From positions 26,660,001 to 26,724,000 of the forward strand of contig NW_020825288.1 in assembly GCF_003286085.1 (NCBI RefSeq): a DNA stretch of 64,000 nucleotides. The letters run 5' to 3'. A program made the translations under genes and the position numbers. Shown here piece by piece: positions 22,272 through 32,639 of this stretch. The first letter of the stretch is position 1. Every line of letters begins with the position of its first letter. This DNA is from Drosophila persimilis (Eukaryota; Arthropoda; Insecta; Diptera; Drosophilidae). The notes below the pieces were generated by a model. It saw only the letters and a list, made by a program, of their open reading frames with translations, made no database searches and was not told the DNA's origin.

Positions 22272-22528
22272 ATCCACAAAAAAATAAGTTAAAACAAATT
22301 CGTGAAACTAAAACCTATATATATATATGTATATAATGCCAGGATCGCCGACTATAATGCACGGTTTGCTTCCAAACCGCCACCGCCATAGTTATGCTCG
22401 GGCTATACAGCAAAAGTCTTCGATTAGCGAGCGAGCGTTAGACAACTAAGAGCCAGCATTAGATTTAAGTGCGCTGGCTAGCGCAAAGACCTTGTTTCCA
22501 ACGGCTGCTCCGAACAGTCCTTCATCAA
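22272..22528. other. Interval between convergent DDRGK1 and the chimeric gene
   Basis: Contains a short TA microsatellite near 22315-22335 and should hold the 3'UTR of the chimeric gene. No other gene was seen. Confidence 0.5.
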
Positions 22529-23783
22529 TTATATCTGGATCGTTGATTGTGGGCGGCATTCGGTACACTCACAGATCAATAAGAATTTGTCATTCGATAA
22601 GTGAGCACTCCGATCTGGCTTTGTTTGTTCGAGGAATATATTTAAGTCGGAATTCGAATTTTCAAGGAAATATGATGGCTTGATCACATCACGATTCTCC
22701 TTGGATACCTTCTCGTTGTTCAAGAACTTGCCAGCAACTACCAAGAATAAAAATAACATGGAAATATCTGATCACACTTGGTTTTCTTTACTTACATTCT
22801 TTCACTTTGTCGTGAAGCCTTTGAGTGAGGTTGACCAGCATTATCTCGTCCGGTTTTGTCAGAGATGAATCCAAATCTAATACCTGGTCGACCCACTGAG
22901 AGATGGCGCTGCTCGTAACGGCCTCCGGACTAGTGCCAATGATTTCCATCAGTGCTTTGAAGGCGTCTAGAGAGGTGAACTGTTGGAGTTAAAACGCGTT
23001 AATATATAGGATAAGCCTTGTCGCTTGTGCGTAGTCACCATGGTAAACTCGTCTCCGCTGAGCACTTTGCAGAAAGCCCTATATAGGTCGAGTCTCTCAT
23101 TGCGCAAATTAAACGCCTGCAAGGTCGAGATACAGACAAGAACAACGGTCTGGGCCAGGGACCACCAGAGCACGCGCGAGTTGGTGCTCTCGCTCGTGTG
23201 ACGGAAGCGATCCTCGCGGTAGCGTTGGTAGTTTTGCTCCTTCGTGATCTGCTCTACCTGATCCAGGAGCTGACGAATACGTAGCTGGTCGGTCGTCAGC
23301 TTCTCCTTTTGAGCCACATTGGCATAGTTGATGGCATGCTCTCCCACCTGTATGTCCAGGTGAACGCGCAGCTGGGCACCACTGAACCAGGCAGTGCTGT
23401 TCGAGTACATACAAATCACATGCTCGCCGGGCGCGTGAGCAGTGAAGAAGAGCCAGCCCTGAGATCTATACACACGGGAGAGGATGATTTTGTTGTTGCT
23501 GTCACGCACCTCCACATGCATGCCGATGCCCGGGGATGAGGGTATAAAGCCATTAGAGCGTGGATCGTAGAGCTCCATTTTGTAGTCAACTGGGGACAGA
23601 TTAAGGCTCGTTTAGAGACTGCGTTGGAATTTTAGGCTATGCCCGCTTACCTTTCACATCGGTTTCGTCGGGAACCTCCTCAAGGAAGCACTTCCGCTCC
23701 GTCTCCGACATGTGAAAGTAGAGGCCGCAGGCACTGTGCAGAGTGCACAGGACCAAGATCAGGCAGGCGGATCGATGCGCCAT
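22529..23783 (-). CDS. Chimeric p24(eclair)::SMYD5 gene
   Basis: Four exons, 23651-23783, 23039-23589, 22796-22979 and 22529-22737, keep one open frame across good GT-AG sites and predict 358 residues. Exon 1 and most of exon 2 duplicate eclair: signal peptide [24 protein letters not shown] domain, coiled coil, and the membrane helix as far as [12 protein letters not shown]. The frame then runs into SMYD5 exon-2-like sequence ([28 protein letters not shown]). Exons 3 and 4 are SMYD5-like ([29 protein letters not shown]) with introns at the same places as SMYD5. The p24 tail signals (FF, KKLV) are gone, as is the SET motif NHSC. The retained introns show a DNA-level duplication. If expressed, the SMYD5 half would be cytosolic and ER/Golgi-tethered. 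Function unknown. Confidence 0.8.
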
Positions 23784-24236
23784 TGTGATCTTTTCTTTCC
23801 AACTAAAACTTTTCACATATGAAGCAGCTGCTTTTGGCGATACATACAGTATCGAAAGCTCTCTTTGTCAGCTCTATCAATTAAAGCTACATGGGGTGGG
23901 GTGAGTGGTCATTTATATCTGCTAGATAAAGCTGTGAGGTAGGCGTAAAGAGCCAACTGATTGATAGAATTTTAGCTCTGTTCTTAAACGATCAGGAAAA
24001 CGGAACAATTCAGTTATTTCGGAAACATAGTGGCTTAATTTAATTTAAATGTTAGAAGTCCGTTATCCTAATCAACTTGAAAAGGATCGGGGATATGTCC
24101 TACATACTTAGTTTTCTCACCCGATATGGGCGTGCCAAGGCCAGCAATCCATTTTCATATCAACTGTAGGTCTCTATAGCCATAATATAATCTTTACTAT
24201 ACTAAAATCGGATCTTGCGACAAATTGAGTGTTAAT
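23784..24236. other. Interval between SMYD5 and the chimeric gene
   Basis: About 450 bp containing the SMYD5 3'UTR and the putative promoter of the chimera, both on the minus strand. No coding exon and no canonical core motif was recognised. Confidence 0.5.
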
Positions 24237-25608
24237 CTAGTTCATATCATCGTCATCATCGTAGTCGTCCATTTCGTCGTCGTCCTCCTCCTCGTCGCTG
24301 GTCACGTCGGGGTCTGATGCCTGAGCCTGGCACTTGAGGCATTGGCAGACGAATATGTAGTTCTCGCGCAGCACCTTGTGGCGCGAGTGGCGGCTGCGCT
24401 CCAGCTGGCACTCGTCCAGATAGGAAATGCAGATTTCTTCGCCCTCCTGGATGGGGGCCAGTGCTTTCAGGACAACAATGTCATTGGAGTAGGGGAACGT
24501 CGAGCAGGCGTTCGGCACGCAGCTGTGATTGATCTTGCTCTGCAGTAGGTACAGACCGGAGCCCTCGTTGTTCAGGAATTCGCCAGCGACTGCCAGTAGA
24601 GAAAAATAGCATTAGGAGTTGACTGGAGTATACTTTGTATAGACAGAAGTTACATTCTCCGACTTTTGAGTAGAGCTCGTCGATGACAGTGTCCAGGGCA
24701 GTCTTGTCGGCTTCCGGCAGCGGCAGGTCGGATACGTTGGTCACCCACTGCGCCAGCACACTGGTGGCGATTCCCTGGCTGTTGGTGCCCATGATACCCA
24801 TGAGCGTCTTAAAGGCATCTGGTGTGGTGAACTAATAAGAGGATAAAACGCACGTAAATATCTGGTTTTACTACTCCCTGGTCATCCTTTCCGATTACCA
24901 TGGCAAACTCATCGGAAGCAAAGGCCTTGCAGAAGGCGCCGTAGAGCTGGTCCATCTGCTGCTCAAAGTTCTCACCCAGCATTTTGTGGTAGATCTTCTG
25001 CTCGCGATTCACAATCAGCGCTTGGAAGGACTGCAGCTGCTCGAGGAATTCGGATTTTTTGCTGCTCTGCTGGTACATGGCCATCAGACGGACGATGAGC
25101 ATGATGGTACCCGTCTCCGGGGGGTAGTGCATCTTCTTCCAGGTCTCGTTTAGCACGTTGATGGGATGTGTGTCATCCGCGCGAAAGGCACCCATGCAGG
25201 CCACGCGGTGGTACTTCTTCCGCGCCTCCATCAGACAGTCCTCGGAGCAGTAACGCACCTTGCACCGCTGGCACTGCGTGAACTGTGCAACCCAGGACGA
25301 GGTGGGATCGTGCTGGAGGAGCGGCACTTCTACCTTCGCATCGCTGGCCAGGCGACGCACGTTCTCCAGCACCGTCTCCAGCGGTCGCATGCAGTGGTCG
25401 CACGCTGCATAGCCGTAGGCTGCATTCCACGAGAATTGGCTCGACACAAAGGGCTCCTCCTCGAAAATGATCTCGTCCGCGGCAAAGTTTTTGGTGGCCA
25501 CCATGGCACGCCCCTAGTGGAGAGATGTTATGTTACTGCAGCTGCAACCGAATAATAATATGTGGGAATTACCTTGCCGGGAATTTCTCGTATCTCAAAA
25601 TGGTTCAT
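24237..25608 (-). CDS. Smyd5: SET and MYND domain protein SMYD5
   Basis: Predicted lysine methyltransferase of the SMYD5 class. Exons 25573-25608, 24899-25513, 24654-24831 and 24237-24589 are frame-continuous and give 393 residues (human SMYD5 is about 418). SET begins with [20 protein letters not shown], the insert carries a MYND-type zinc cluster (CDHC, CQRC, YCSEDC, YHRVAC), and helices follow. The catalytic SET core contains [15 protein letters not shown] and [14 protein letters not shown], and the post-SET cysteines are CQCLKC. The protein ends in an acidic Asp/Glu tail, a SMYD5 hallmark. The ATG at 25608 lies about 40 bp from a GGTCACAC-type motif at the end of repeat copy 3. A diverged copy of its 3' half occurs downstream in the chimeric gene. 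Confidence 0.94.
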
Positions 25609-25622
25609 TTGCACGTGTGTTT

Positions 25623-25860
25623 ACAATTCGCATAGAACAGCTGTTCGGTGTGACCGCGGATTTATGTATAAAATATACCGTCCGACCCTCAGAAACATAC
25701 CAAAATATACCGTCTCATTGTAAAAATATACTGAAGATATACTGACGAATTCAAATTCTATTATACATATTCCTCGTTTTTGATATTCCGTCGAATATTA
25801 CTAGCTAGATAGAATATTTAGCCATGCCCACATAATTATATACGATTGATGAATCAATTT
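25623..25860 (-). repeat. Dispersed promoter-associated repeat, copy 3
   Basis: The same repeat as copies 1 and 2, inverted. On the minus strand it runs from TTGATTCATCAATCG through ATTATGTGGGCATGGCTA, CGGAATATCAAAAACGAG and CGTCAGTATAT to GCGGTCACACCG at 25645-25657. It ends about 35 bp upstream of the SMYD5 ATG. A further short relative (TTTTGATATTCCGTTGAATA) lies at about 25969-25988. Confidence 0.78.
25647..25655 (-). promoter_or_regulatory. Motif-1-like core promoter element of SMYD5
   Basis: GGTCACACC on the minus strand, 39 bp before the SMYD5 ATG, one base from the GGTCACACT core. Confidence 0.55.
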
Positions 25861-26459
25861 TTTACTTAATTGGCTTACTTTAAATACTTGCTTTTATTGG
25901 ATTTTGTCTAAATAGAGAAAAATGTTACGTAGCGAAACACGTAAGTGGGAAATCGTTCCTATTGATAAATTTTGATATTCCGTTGAATAATGGTGGCTAA
26001 CCAAACCCTTTATCTTTGCCCTCCGCGGACTTAATTGGGATCCTTCTAGGCATCGTCTCTTGGTGAGTTATAGTATTTCTCTCCCGTCCCGTATCAGCTT
26101 TTCAGAATTGCAGAGTTCAATACCATCAGAAAAATAAAAATAAAGTTACTCTTTGTCCGCCACAGTTTAGTTTAAATTTGCACCGAACGCATCGATTTAA
26201 ATGAAATAAAAACTCGGAATTTGACTTGTACTGTACTATTATATAATAATCAAATACATAGTTTAAAATTTAAAGACATTCTAATGTAATTTGTTGTTGG
26301 TTTTCTTGTGTGTATATATAAACATTCTTTCTGTTAACATTTTTTGTTTTGCGGTTGTTGTTGGTTTCCCTTTAGTAATAATATATCATATCCTTAATAG
26401 CTAGTAATATTCAAATATAGTTTTCTCTTTCTTGGGTTTCTTTTGTTTAAATTATAGTT
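25861..26459. other. SNF4Agamma 3'UTR and flank
   Basis: AT-rich, no coding potential. The part next to 26459 is the 3'UTR of SNF4Agamma on the minus strand; the exact cleavage site was not placed. Confidence 0.5.
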
Positions 26460-28235
26460 TTATTCACTAACCAGCGCCATCTCTCGCGCCGCGGGCGTGG
26501 CCAAGGATTGGCCCAGAGCCGACGCGGCGGACACGGCGCTGCTCAGGCCATCGTCCTCCTCTTCTGTGTCCGCTTTGTGTGCCGCCGCAGCGGTTGCCTT
26601 TTTGCGCTCCACCACCTCCACGTCATCGTCGTCGTCGTTCTCATCCTCGTCGTCATCCTCATCGGGGTTTTCATCATCACAATTGCTGCGCTCGACCTGG
26701 TCAGTGGCTTCTGTTTCTTCGTGCGCCTCATCGGCAAAGGACACTTCGGCTGGACTGTTATTGCTGCTATCACCATTGGCCGTCGGCGCCCCCGTCGTTC
26801 TTCCCCTCTCGTGCTGGCTCTGGTTCTGGTTGTTGTTGGCCTTATCCTCACTGGCGGACTTGTTGTTATCACTGTCGGCATCGGCATCGGCATCCGCCTC
26901 CGCATCGTCGGTCTTTGCTGGCGTCTGGGGCGGCGCCGGCTCCTCCTCGGGTATGTCCTCGATCAGGCTGCGATTGCCGGACCCTGCCGAAGGACTGCGA
27001 GGCGGGGGCGTTGTCGCTGAAGTTTGTGCAGGGATCTCCACTTCGGCCACCTTGCGCAGAAGGACGGGATCGGAGGCACGCAGTGAGCTCTCGGATCCGC
27101 CGACGCCCTCGCCACTTGGCCGCAGAACCAGGTAGAGCAAGATGTCTGATAGCGAGATGATGCCAATCACCTTGCGGTGCTCATCGACTACTACCAGGCG
27201 ATGCACCTCCGCCCGCACAATGCGTTCCATTATGGTGTAGAGCGCTTCGTCCAGATTGCACTTTTGAACGCCCTCAAACCACTCGTTGCGATGCTCGTTG
27301 GCCTTGCGCAGCGATACATCGAGATCGTTGTAGGTTTTCTCAGCAGCGAGATTCTAAATGAAAGGGAGAAGAGAGAATCAATCAATTGATTGAGACATTG
27401 GTTGAAGCTGCAGGCTGCAGGGGACTTACAATCACATCAAACTTTGCATAAATATCAACGAGACGACCCTCGGCATCCACCAGGGGCAGCGCCGAGACGC
27501 GTCGCTCCACAAACTTCTTGAGCGCTGTAATGATGCTCGTGGTCTCGTCGGCGGTCTCGATGTTGCTGTACGTTCCGATCTTCAGTTCGCGCAGACTCTT
27601 TTGCATGTACGCGGGCTTTGGTAGTTCGTTAATCTGCAAGCGAGAGATCGGATTCGATTCCATGTGTGTCCAAGGTATATATATATTTAGATACTCACAT
27701 ATAGGAAGAGGAACCTCAGTATGCGTTTGTGTGTCAGGATGTAGAGGACATTGCCGGTCGCCGGATCGATCACGGGCAGGCGGTGAATGCGGCTGTGGAT
27801 GAGAATTTTGATGGCATCGTAGAGGGAGGCATCCGGTCCGATGCTGACCAACGGCATCACCTGATTGTGCAGCACACCTGTGGAACAGAAAGGCGGCGGC
27901 TGGTCTCAGAATTGCTTCTCCACCTCAAGATGTGTTCTACTTACTCCGCCACGTGTCCAGTTTGTGCTCTTCGAGCTGCTCCATGGAGGCGTTGGGCGAC
28001 TTGTAATACATTTGCAGGATCTTGATAAAGTCCGTGATGGTCAGCATACCCACAAACTGCTGCTTCTCCGAATCCCAGAGGGGTGCTGCCCTCACGCCGT
28101 TGTAGACGAGTGCATAGAAGGCTTTCTTCACGAGCAGCTGTGTGTCAAAGACCACGAGCTTGGCGGATGTGGGTATCAGATCGTAACACTTGTGGAAGCG
28201 GAAGAACTTGACAAAGATCTGTGAGTCGTCCTCTT
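26460..28235 (-). CDS. SNF4Agamma: SNF4Agamma common 3' exons: AMPK gamma, four CBS domains
   Basis: Regulatory nucleotide-binding subunit of AMP-activated kinase; adenine nucleotides bound between CBS repeats control kinase activity. Common exons are 27945-28235, 27699-27877, 27430-27633 and 26460-27353, with phases 1, 1, 0, 0. CBS1 runs from [16 protein letters not shown] to [14 protein letters not shown]2 contains [23 protein letters not shown]3 has [26 protein letters not shown]4 has [21 protein letters not shown]. The basic/His residues and terminal Asp of these motifs match the nucleotide-binding residues of the family. A fly-type C-terminal extension of about 200 residues follows; it is Ser/Pro- then Asp/Glu-rich and ends MALVSE. 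All alternative N-termini listed below feed into the exon at 27945-28235. Confidence 0.97.
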
Positions 28236-28305
28236 CTGCAAGGACCCAAGAGAAGGAGAGAGATATTCGTTAGTTTGAATCATCTTTGAGCTGTGGATAG
28301 GACAC

Positions 28306-28468
28306 CTTTATTGAGCAGCTCCGCCAGCAGACGTTTCCAGGCTTCGGAGATCTGCTCAAACTCTTTGATGCTCTCCAAGGGATAGCAAAGGACATCGGCT
28401 GGCCGACCAGTGCCCCCTCCCAGCACCAAGCGACCCGCATGATTCGAATAAAAGTGCAATTGTAACAT
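28306..28468 (-). CDS. SNF4Agamma: SNF4Agamma alternative first exon (short isoform)
   Basis: ATG at 28468 (MLQLHFYSNHAGRLVLGGG) opens a 54-codon exon ending in AAATAAAG|GTGTCC, phase 1. This matches the phase required by the exon at 27945-28235 and gives a product of about 576 residues. The open frame extends upstream without an ATG, and no splice acceptor is evident, so this looks like a true first exon with its own promoter near 28500-28700. Confidence 0.82.
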
Positions 28469-28522
28469 GCGTCTCAAAGGTTCTTTGTTTTTATTTGCTC
28501 TTTTCGTTTTACTATTTTTCAC

Positions 28523-31443
28523 ACTGTTTATCCTCCTCCTTCAATGCCCTCGCATTACGATTTCTGTTTCTAGTCGGTGGTTGGGTCTGTGGGCGTTAAA
28601 AATTAGCTGGGGACTCAATTTGGCTGCTAACAGAACAGAAGAGCTCCATGAGCTCCATGAGTAACACGGCCCTTCCATTCGCCTGACAGACAAGATGAAG
28701 GAACTGCATAGATCATCATCTAAATGGACTGAACCCTTCCCTTCTATGAACTGGTCTGGGCCGCAAATGAAACAAATTGTTGGGGCGCGCGCGATTCGAT
28801 AAATTCAATTTAGACATTTTTAATTAAAATAAATTTAGCGTGCGACAAAACCACAGAACAGACAGAAATACCACAGTACACACGACAGATAGACACCAGA
28901 ATAGATTTTAGATTGTTCAAAACCAAATTGTTCAACAATAAATATTAATTCAATTCCTCAAAAGAGAGACACAGACGAGAGAGAAAGAGAGAGAGAGAGG
29001 CAGGGGAAAGGGGCAGATTCATAGACATCAACTGCGTGGTGTGGCGCACAGTGTAAACAAATAAATATTGAGGCGGGACCTAAAGGTGTTAATCAAATAA
29101 CTATATACTCGCATCCATATATATGTACATATGTACTGGGGGCTAGGCCATAGATCTCCCAGCGATAAATGCAGGCCAAACAGACATTATAGCGACAGAT
29201 ATCGGGGTACGGATCGGATCGGACGACGACAGTTGTGCCAAGAAATTAATTAACCAGAGAAGAGCCGTGCTGTGCAGAAAACGTCTCTAATGGGGATTTA
29301 TATTCCATTTTCAATTCGTTTTCATGTGCATTTGCCTTTGGAAATCTATTTGGGAAATCTTCAAACTGTTTATGGATCACAAATTATTTTAAGACCACCA
29401 CAGATGAGATTTTTGTTGGGAATGGACATGGATCTAGAATGCATGGTATATAGAATGCCTATGTTCTGAAGACTGAATGGAAAGGGTCCCCAGATATCCA
29501 GATTGCATTTCCTTTCAGTATGGATATTCCCTCACATTCGTATCACATCCACAAATCGTTTATCCGCCTAATGTCCACAAAACCTCAGCAAACCAAAGCA
29601 AAAGCGGCACAAAAAATGGGCGAGAAAACCCAGAAAATGTATAGAAAAGAAAGCGAAGGCCAGTTGTGGCAGGAAAAACATATATATATTTGTGAAAATG
29701 TGAAATATTTGGAAAGAAATTCTATATCCAAAGAGGATTCTACAAATTTAAATGTTAAAAAAGTGCCGTCGCCATGCGGGAGGCGGTAGGTAGGTGGTGG
29801 GCCTTCATCGATAAAGAAATCGAGATAAGAACTTTGGAGGAGAAATGGATGAAGGTCTCCCTATCTCTCTCTGTCTCTTTCTGTGTGTTTTCCCTATCTT
29901 TATTGTTGTTCTCTGATTGGAAATATTCAATATATATAGGTTAAACCGCATATATGGGTTATCGATTCTTGGGCTTTAGTTTTTTTTCTTCGTTTTTCCG
30001 TTTTCTGTTTGCATTTTGCGTTTCTTTTGACAGCGGGCCAGGGGCCACGCGAGAGTTAATTGAAATGCTTCTTGCTTTGTTGCTTGGTTCTTGGCTTTGT
30101 GCGGCACCAAAACAATTGAAAAACCATTTCCCCAGTGGGCGGTGGGCGGTCGGCGGTGGGTGGTGGTTTGGTGGGTGTCTAGGTATAGGTGCCTCTGTTG
30201 TTGTTTTCCTAGGTTTTGGCGTCGTCGCGCGGCGCTATTCGAAAATTCTTGACGAATGACTCAAGAGACAAGAAGACCCGAGGGGAAAACCTTCGATTCA
30301 GTTCGATTTGTCAGTAATCTACGTGGCACTTGGATCTACATATATCCATATTTTTACACATATATAAACCAGCAGCCAAAAGACACAAGAATTAGTCGTT
30401 TTCTCTGGCCAATATTTTCACACGGAACCCGAACACGGTGGAAAACAATCGCCGAGTATCTGTCGTCTGGCCGTCGTCGTCTCCGTTCTAAGCGATTCGA
30501 AATTTTATCATAAACTGATCTTCTGCAGCCTCTGTTCTGTTTCTCTCTCTCTAGAAAATCGTTTTCGGCACAAGGAAAACGCGCAAAAACAAAACAAAAC
30601 AAAAGATAGAGGGGAAAAATACTCACAAGTGGGAGGAATTTTCAAAAAAATCTGAGTATTTTCTCAGAGCGGAATATAAATTGAATAGAATTTGCTTTTG
30701 CTGCTGCCGTTGAGTGTTCGGATCGGGACGTACGAGTACGAGTACGAGTACGAGTATTAGATCGGAACAGATCGTCGAATCCGTTGGGGAATTGACGTTA
30801 ATGAGGTTCATGAAATGTGTCTGAAATTGGCAACAAATTACATGCAGTGCACACCCTTCCTCCTGGGCTCTTTCCGCAGCCGGTAGACACCGTTACGTTA
30901 CACTCTTTTCCGTAGAGATCTCTCTCCGGCGTACTTGGAACTTATTTATAATTAGCATTCGGCGGATAAAGACACTTTGGGGGTGTGTTCGGACACCATA
31001 GAAGATATATCTATGTATCCTCTCCTCAGAAGAATAGTGATATGCATATGTATTGCGATCCCATAACGATTATGTTCCGTGTCGCCCACATAACATAAAT
31101 ATGTATCTATAAGACGCAGATACTACGGCCACCATAATCCCCCTTGAGTTATGACTTCGATTCCATGCCGTGCCACCTTCCCTCCTTTCCTTCCTCTCGC
31201 ATCCGTCCGTCTGTCTGTCTTTATGGGTATTTCGATTCCTCTGATTCTCGTTGGGATTCTATTTGTTCACCGGCGAAAAAGTGTCGTCGTGTGCCACAAT
31301 GGAGGCCGACTCTTGATCGAATGCCAAGTGTGTCTGCTAATTTATTTAAATTAAACATTTTTTGTTTGCCCCATGGTGCGCCACAGAGGCGGGGCACGGG
31401 CCATGGGGCAGGTGGCGAGGTGCGATCGAAGAATAATACTTAC
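28523..31443. other. SNF4Agamma intron, short-isoform promoter region
   Basis: Nearly 3 kb without a supportable coding exon. The short-isoform promoter should lie at the low-coordinate end. A possible non-coding first exon ends at about 30627, where the minus strand has a GTGAGTAT donor. It also holds a GTACGA tandem repeat at about 30729-30757 and GA/CT tracts. Confidence 0.5.
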
Positions 31444-31492
31444 CAAAATCAGATAGATTGCACTTCTCTAGGAACGGATCGGCTACAGGCAG
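31444..31492 (-). CDS. SNF4Agamma: SNF4Agamma 49-nt exon used by long isoforms
   Basis: Encodes LPVADPFLEKCNLSDF between TTTTACAG and TTTTG|GTAAGT. It is phase 0 at its start and phase 1 at its end, so it fits after the exons ending at 35979 or 32640 and before 27945-28235 ([11 protein letters not shown]). It replaces the short-isoform start exon in long products. Confidence 0.9.
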
Positions 31493-32639
31493 CTGTAAAA
31501 TGGAACAGAAAAAGTGTATTGTTAGATTGGATGTTGCATATAGTAAAACTAGAAAGGGTTCAACATTATCTATCAACATCATCTAATCTCAAAAAGTACT
31601 CGGATTCAAAGACTGACCATCTGGGCCATCGTTCGTTTATCAAAGAAACGTCATACATGGATGGATTTCAAAGAGAAGCAATTTTGCACTTAAATTAATG
31701 GCCCACACTGTCTATACACCTGTAGTATAACGACACGTTAAATATCATAAGGGGGAACACTGTACGGGAAAGGAACATGTCGTAAAGCTCACGTAAGGCA
31801 TTACGCCACACTTCCACCGAAGAAAACGTGATCATTCCATATGGAATAATGATCTTCTTCCGTTTCCCGTTACACTCGCGTATTCCCATTATCAATCCCT
31901 TTTTCATATATGGGTCACCATGATTTGAGTTTTTTTTCAAACGGAAAGAAGAGAGAGAAAACATACAATAACAAAAATGAACACTTAAACCCGATACTCA
32001 GTCAGACATGGCTATAGACTCGGCTTTTGATGCTGATCAAATCATATACTTTATAGGGTTACTTTAAAACGCCAGATCCACCACAAATATAATATACCCC
32101 TATACACATTTTGAACATCGGGTATAATAATTAGGGAATTGTTACTTATACTGATAATACCGCTATAATCTCTTAATCTGCACCAAAACCGCAGATAAAA
32201 CATCAGAGGAAAACAAAAACAAACGAAAAACTCCCATGAAATATTTATGAGACACGCCAGCGAGCTTTAGAGTACGAGTATTTACTCACTTGTCGCACAT
32301 TTATAGTCGCGACGGACGTTCCGTCGTTCGAGTAGCTTTGAAATTAACATTGAAATGTGTGCAATTGTGGAATTATGACACTTAACCAGGCACTTGGGAT
32401 ATATGGAGGGGGAGGGGGCCAGAGATGGAGATATGGCAATTGCAAAATTACGCTCGAATTTAAGCAAACTCAAACATCTTAAATGCCTCTCTTTCTATGT
32501 TCTCTTGAGTAGTTAATAGGCTCGTTCGTTCCTGCTGCAGGTGAAAGCTTTAATGCAAAAGCTTTTCTCTCTTCCGCTCTTCCGCTCTTCTGCTCTCAGT
32601 GAGTGTCACTCTCCCGGGGGACTCTGGGACTGCACTTAC
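31493..32639. other. SNF4Agamma intron
   Basis: About 1.1 kb, AT-rich, no exon seen on the minus strand beyond the flanking ones. Confidence 0.55.

Noticed and set aside
23039-23650. Interpretation of the eclair duplicate as a retrocopy
   Set aside because: The first intron is retained and is similar to the eclair intron, so the copy arose at DNA level.
26497-27135. Several + strand frames of 170-210 codons over the SNF4Agamma C-terminus
   Set aside because: Shadows of the Asp/Glu/Ser-rich minus-strand exon; they translate to poly-Ser or Arg/Pro-rich sequence.
32550-32639. Continuation of the Gln/Ser-rich SNF4Agamma exon to a stop at 32550
   Set aside because: A strong GTAAGT donor at 32634-32639 in the right phase for the next coding exon makes read-through to a truncated protein the less likely model.
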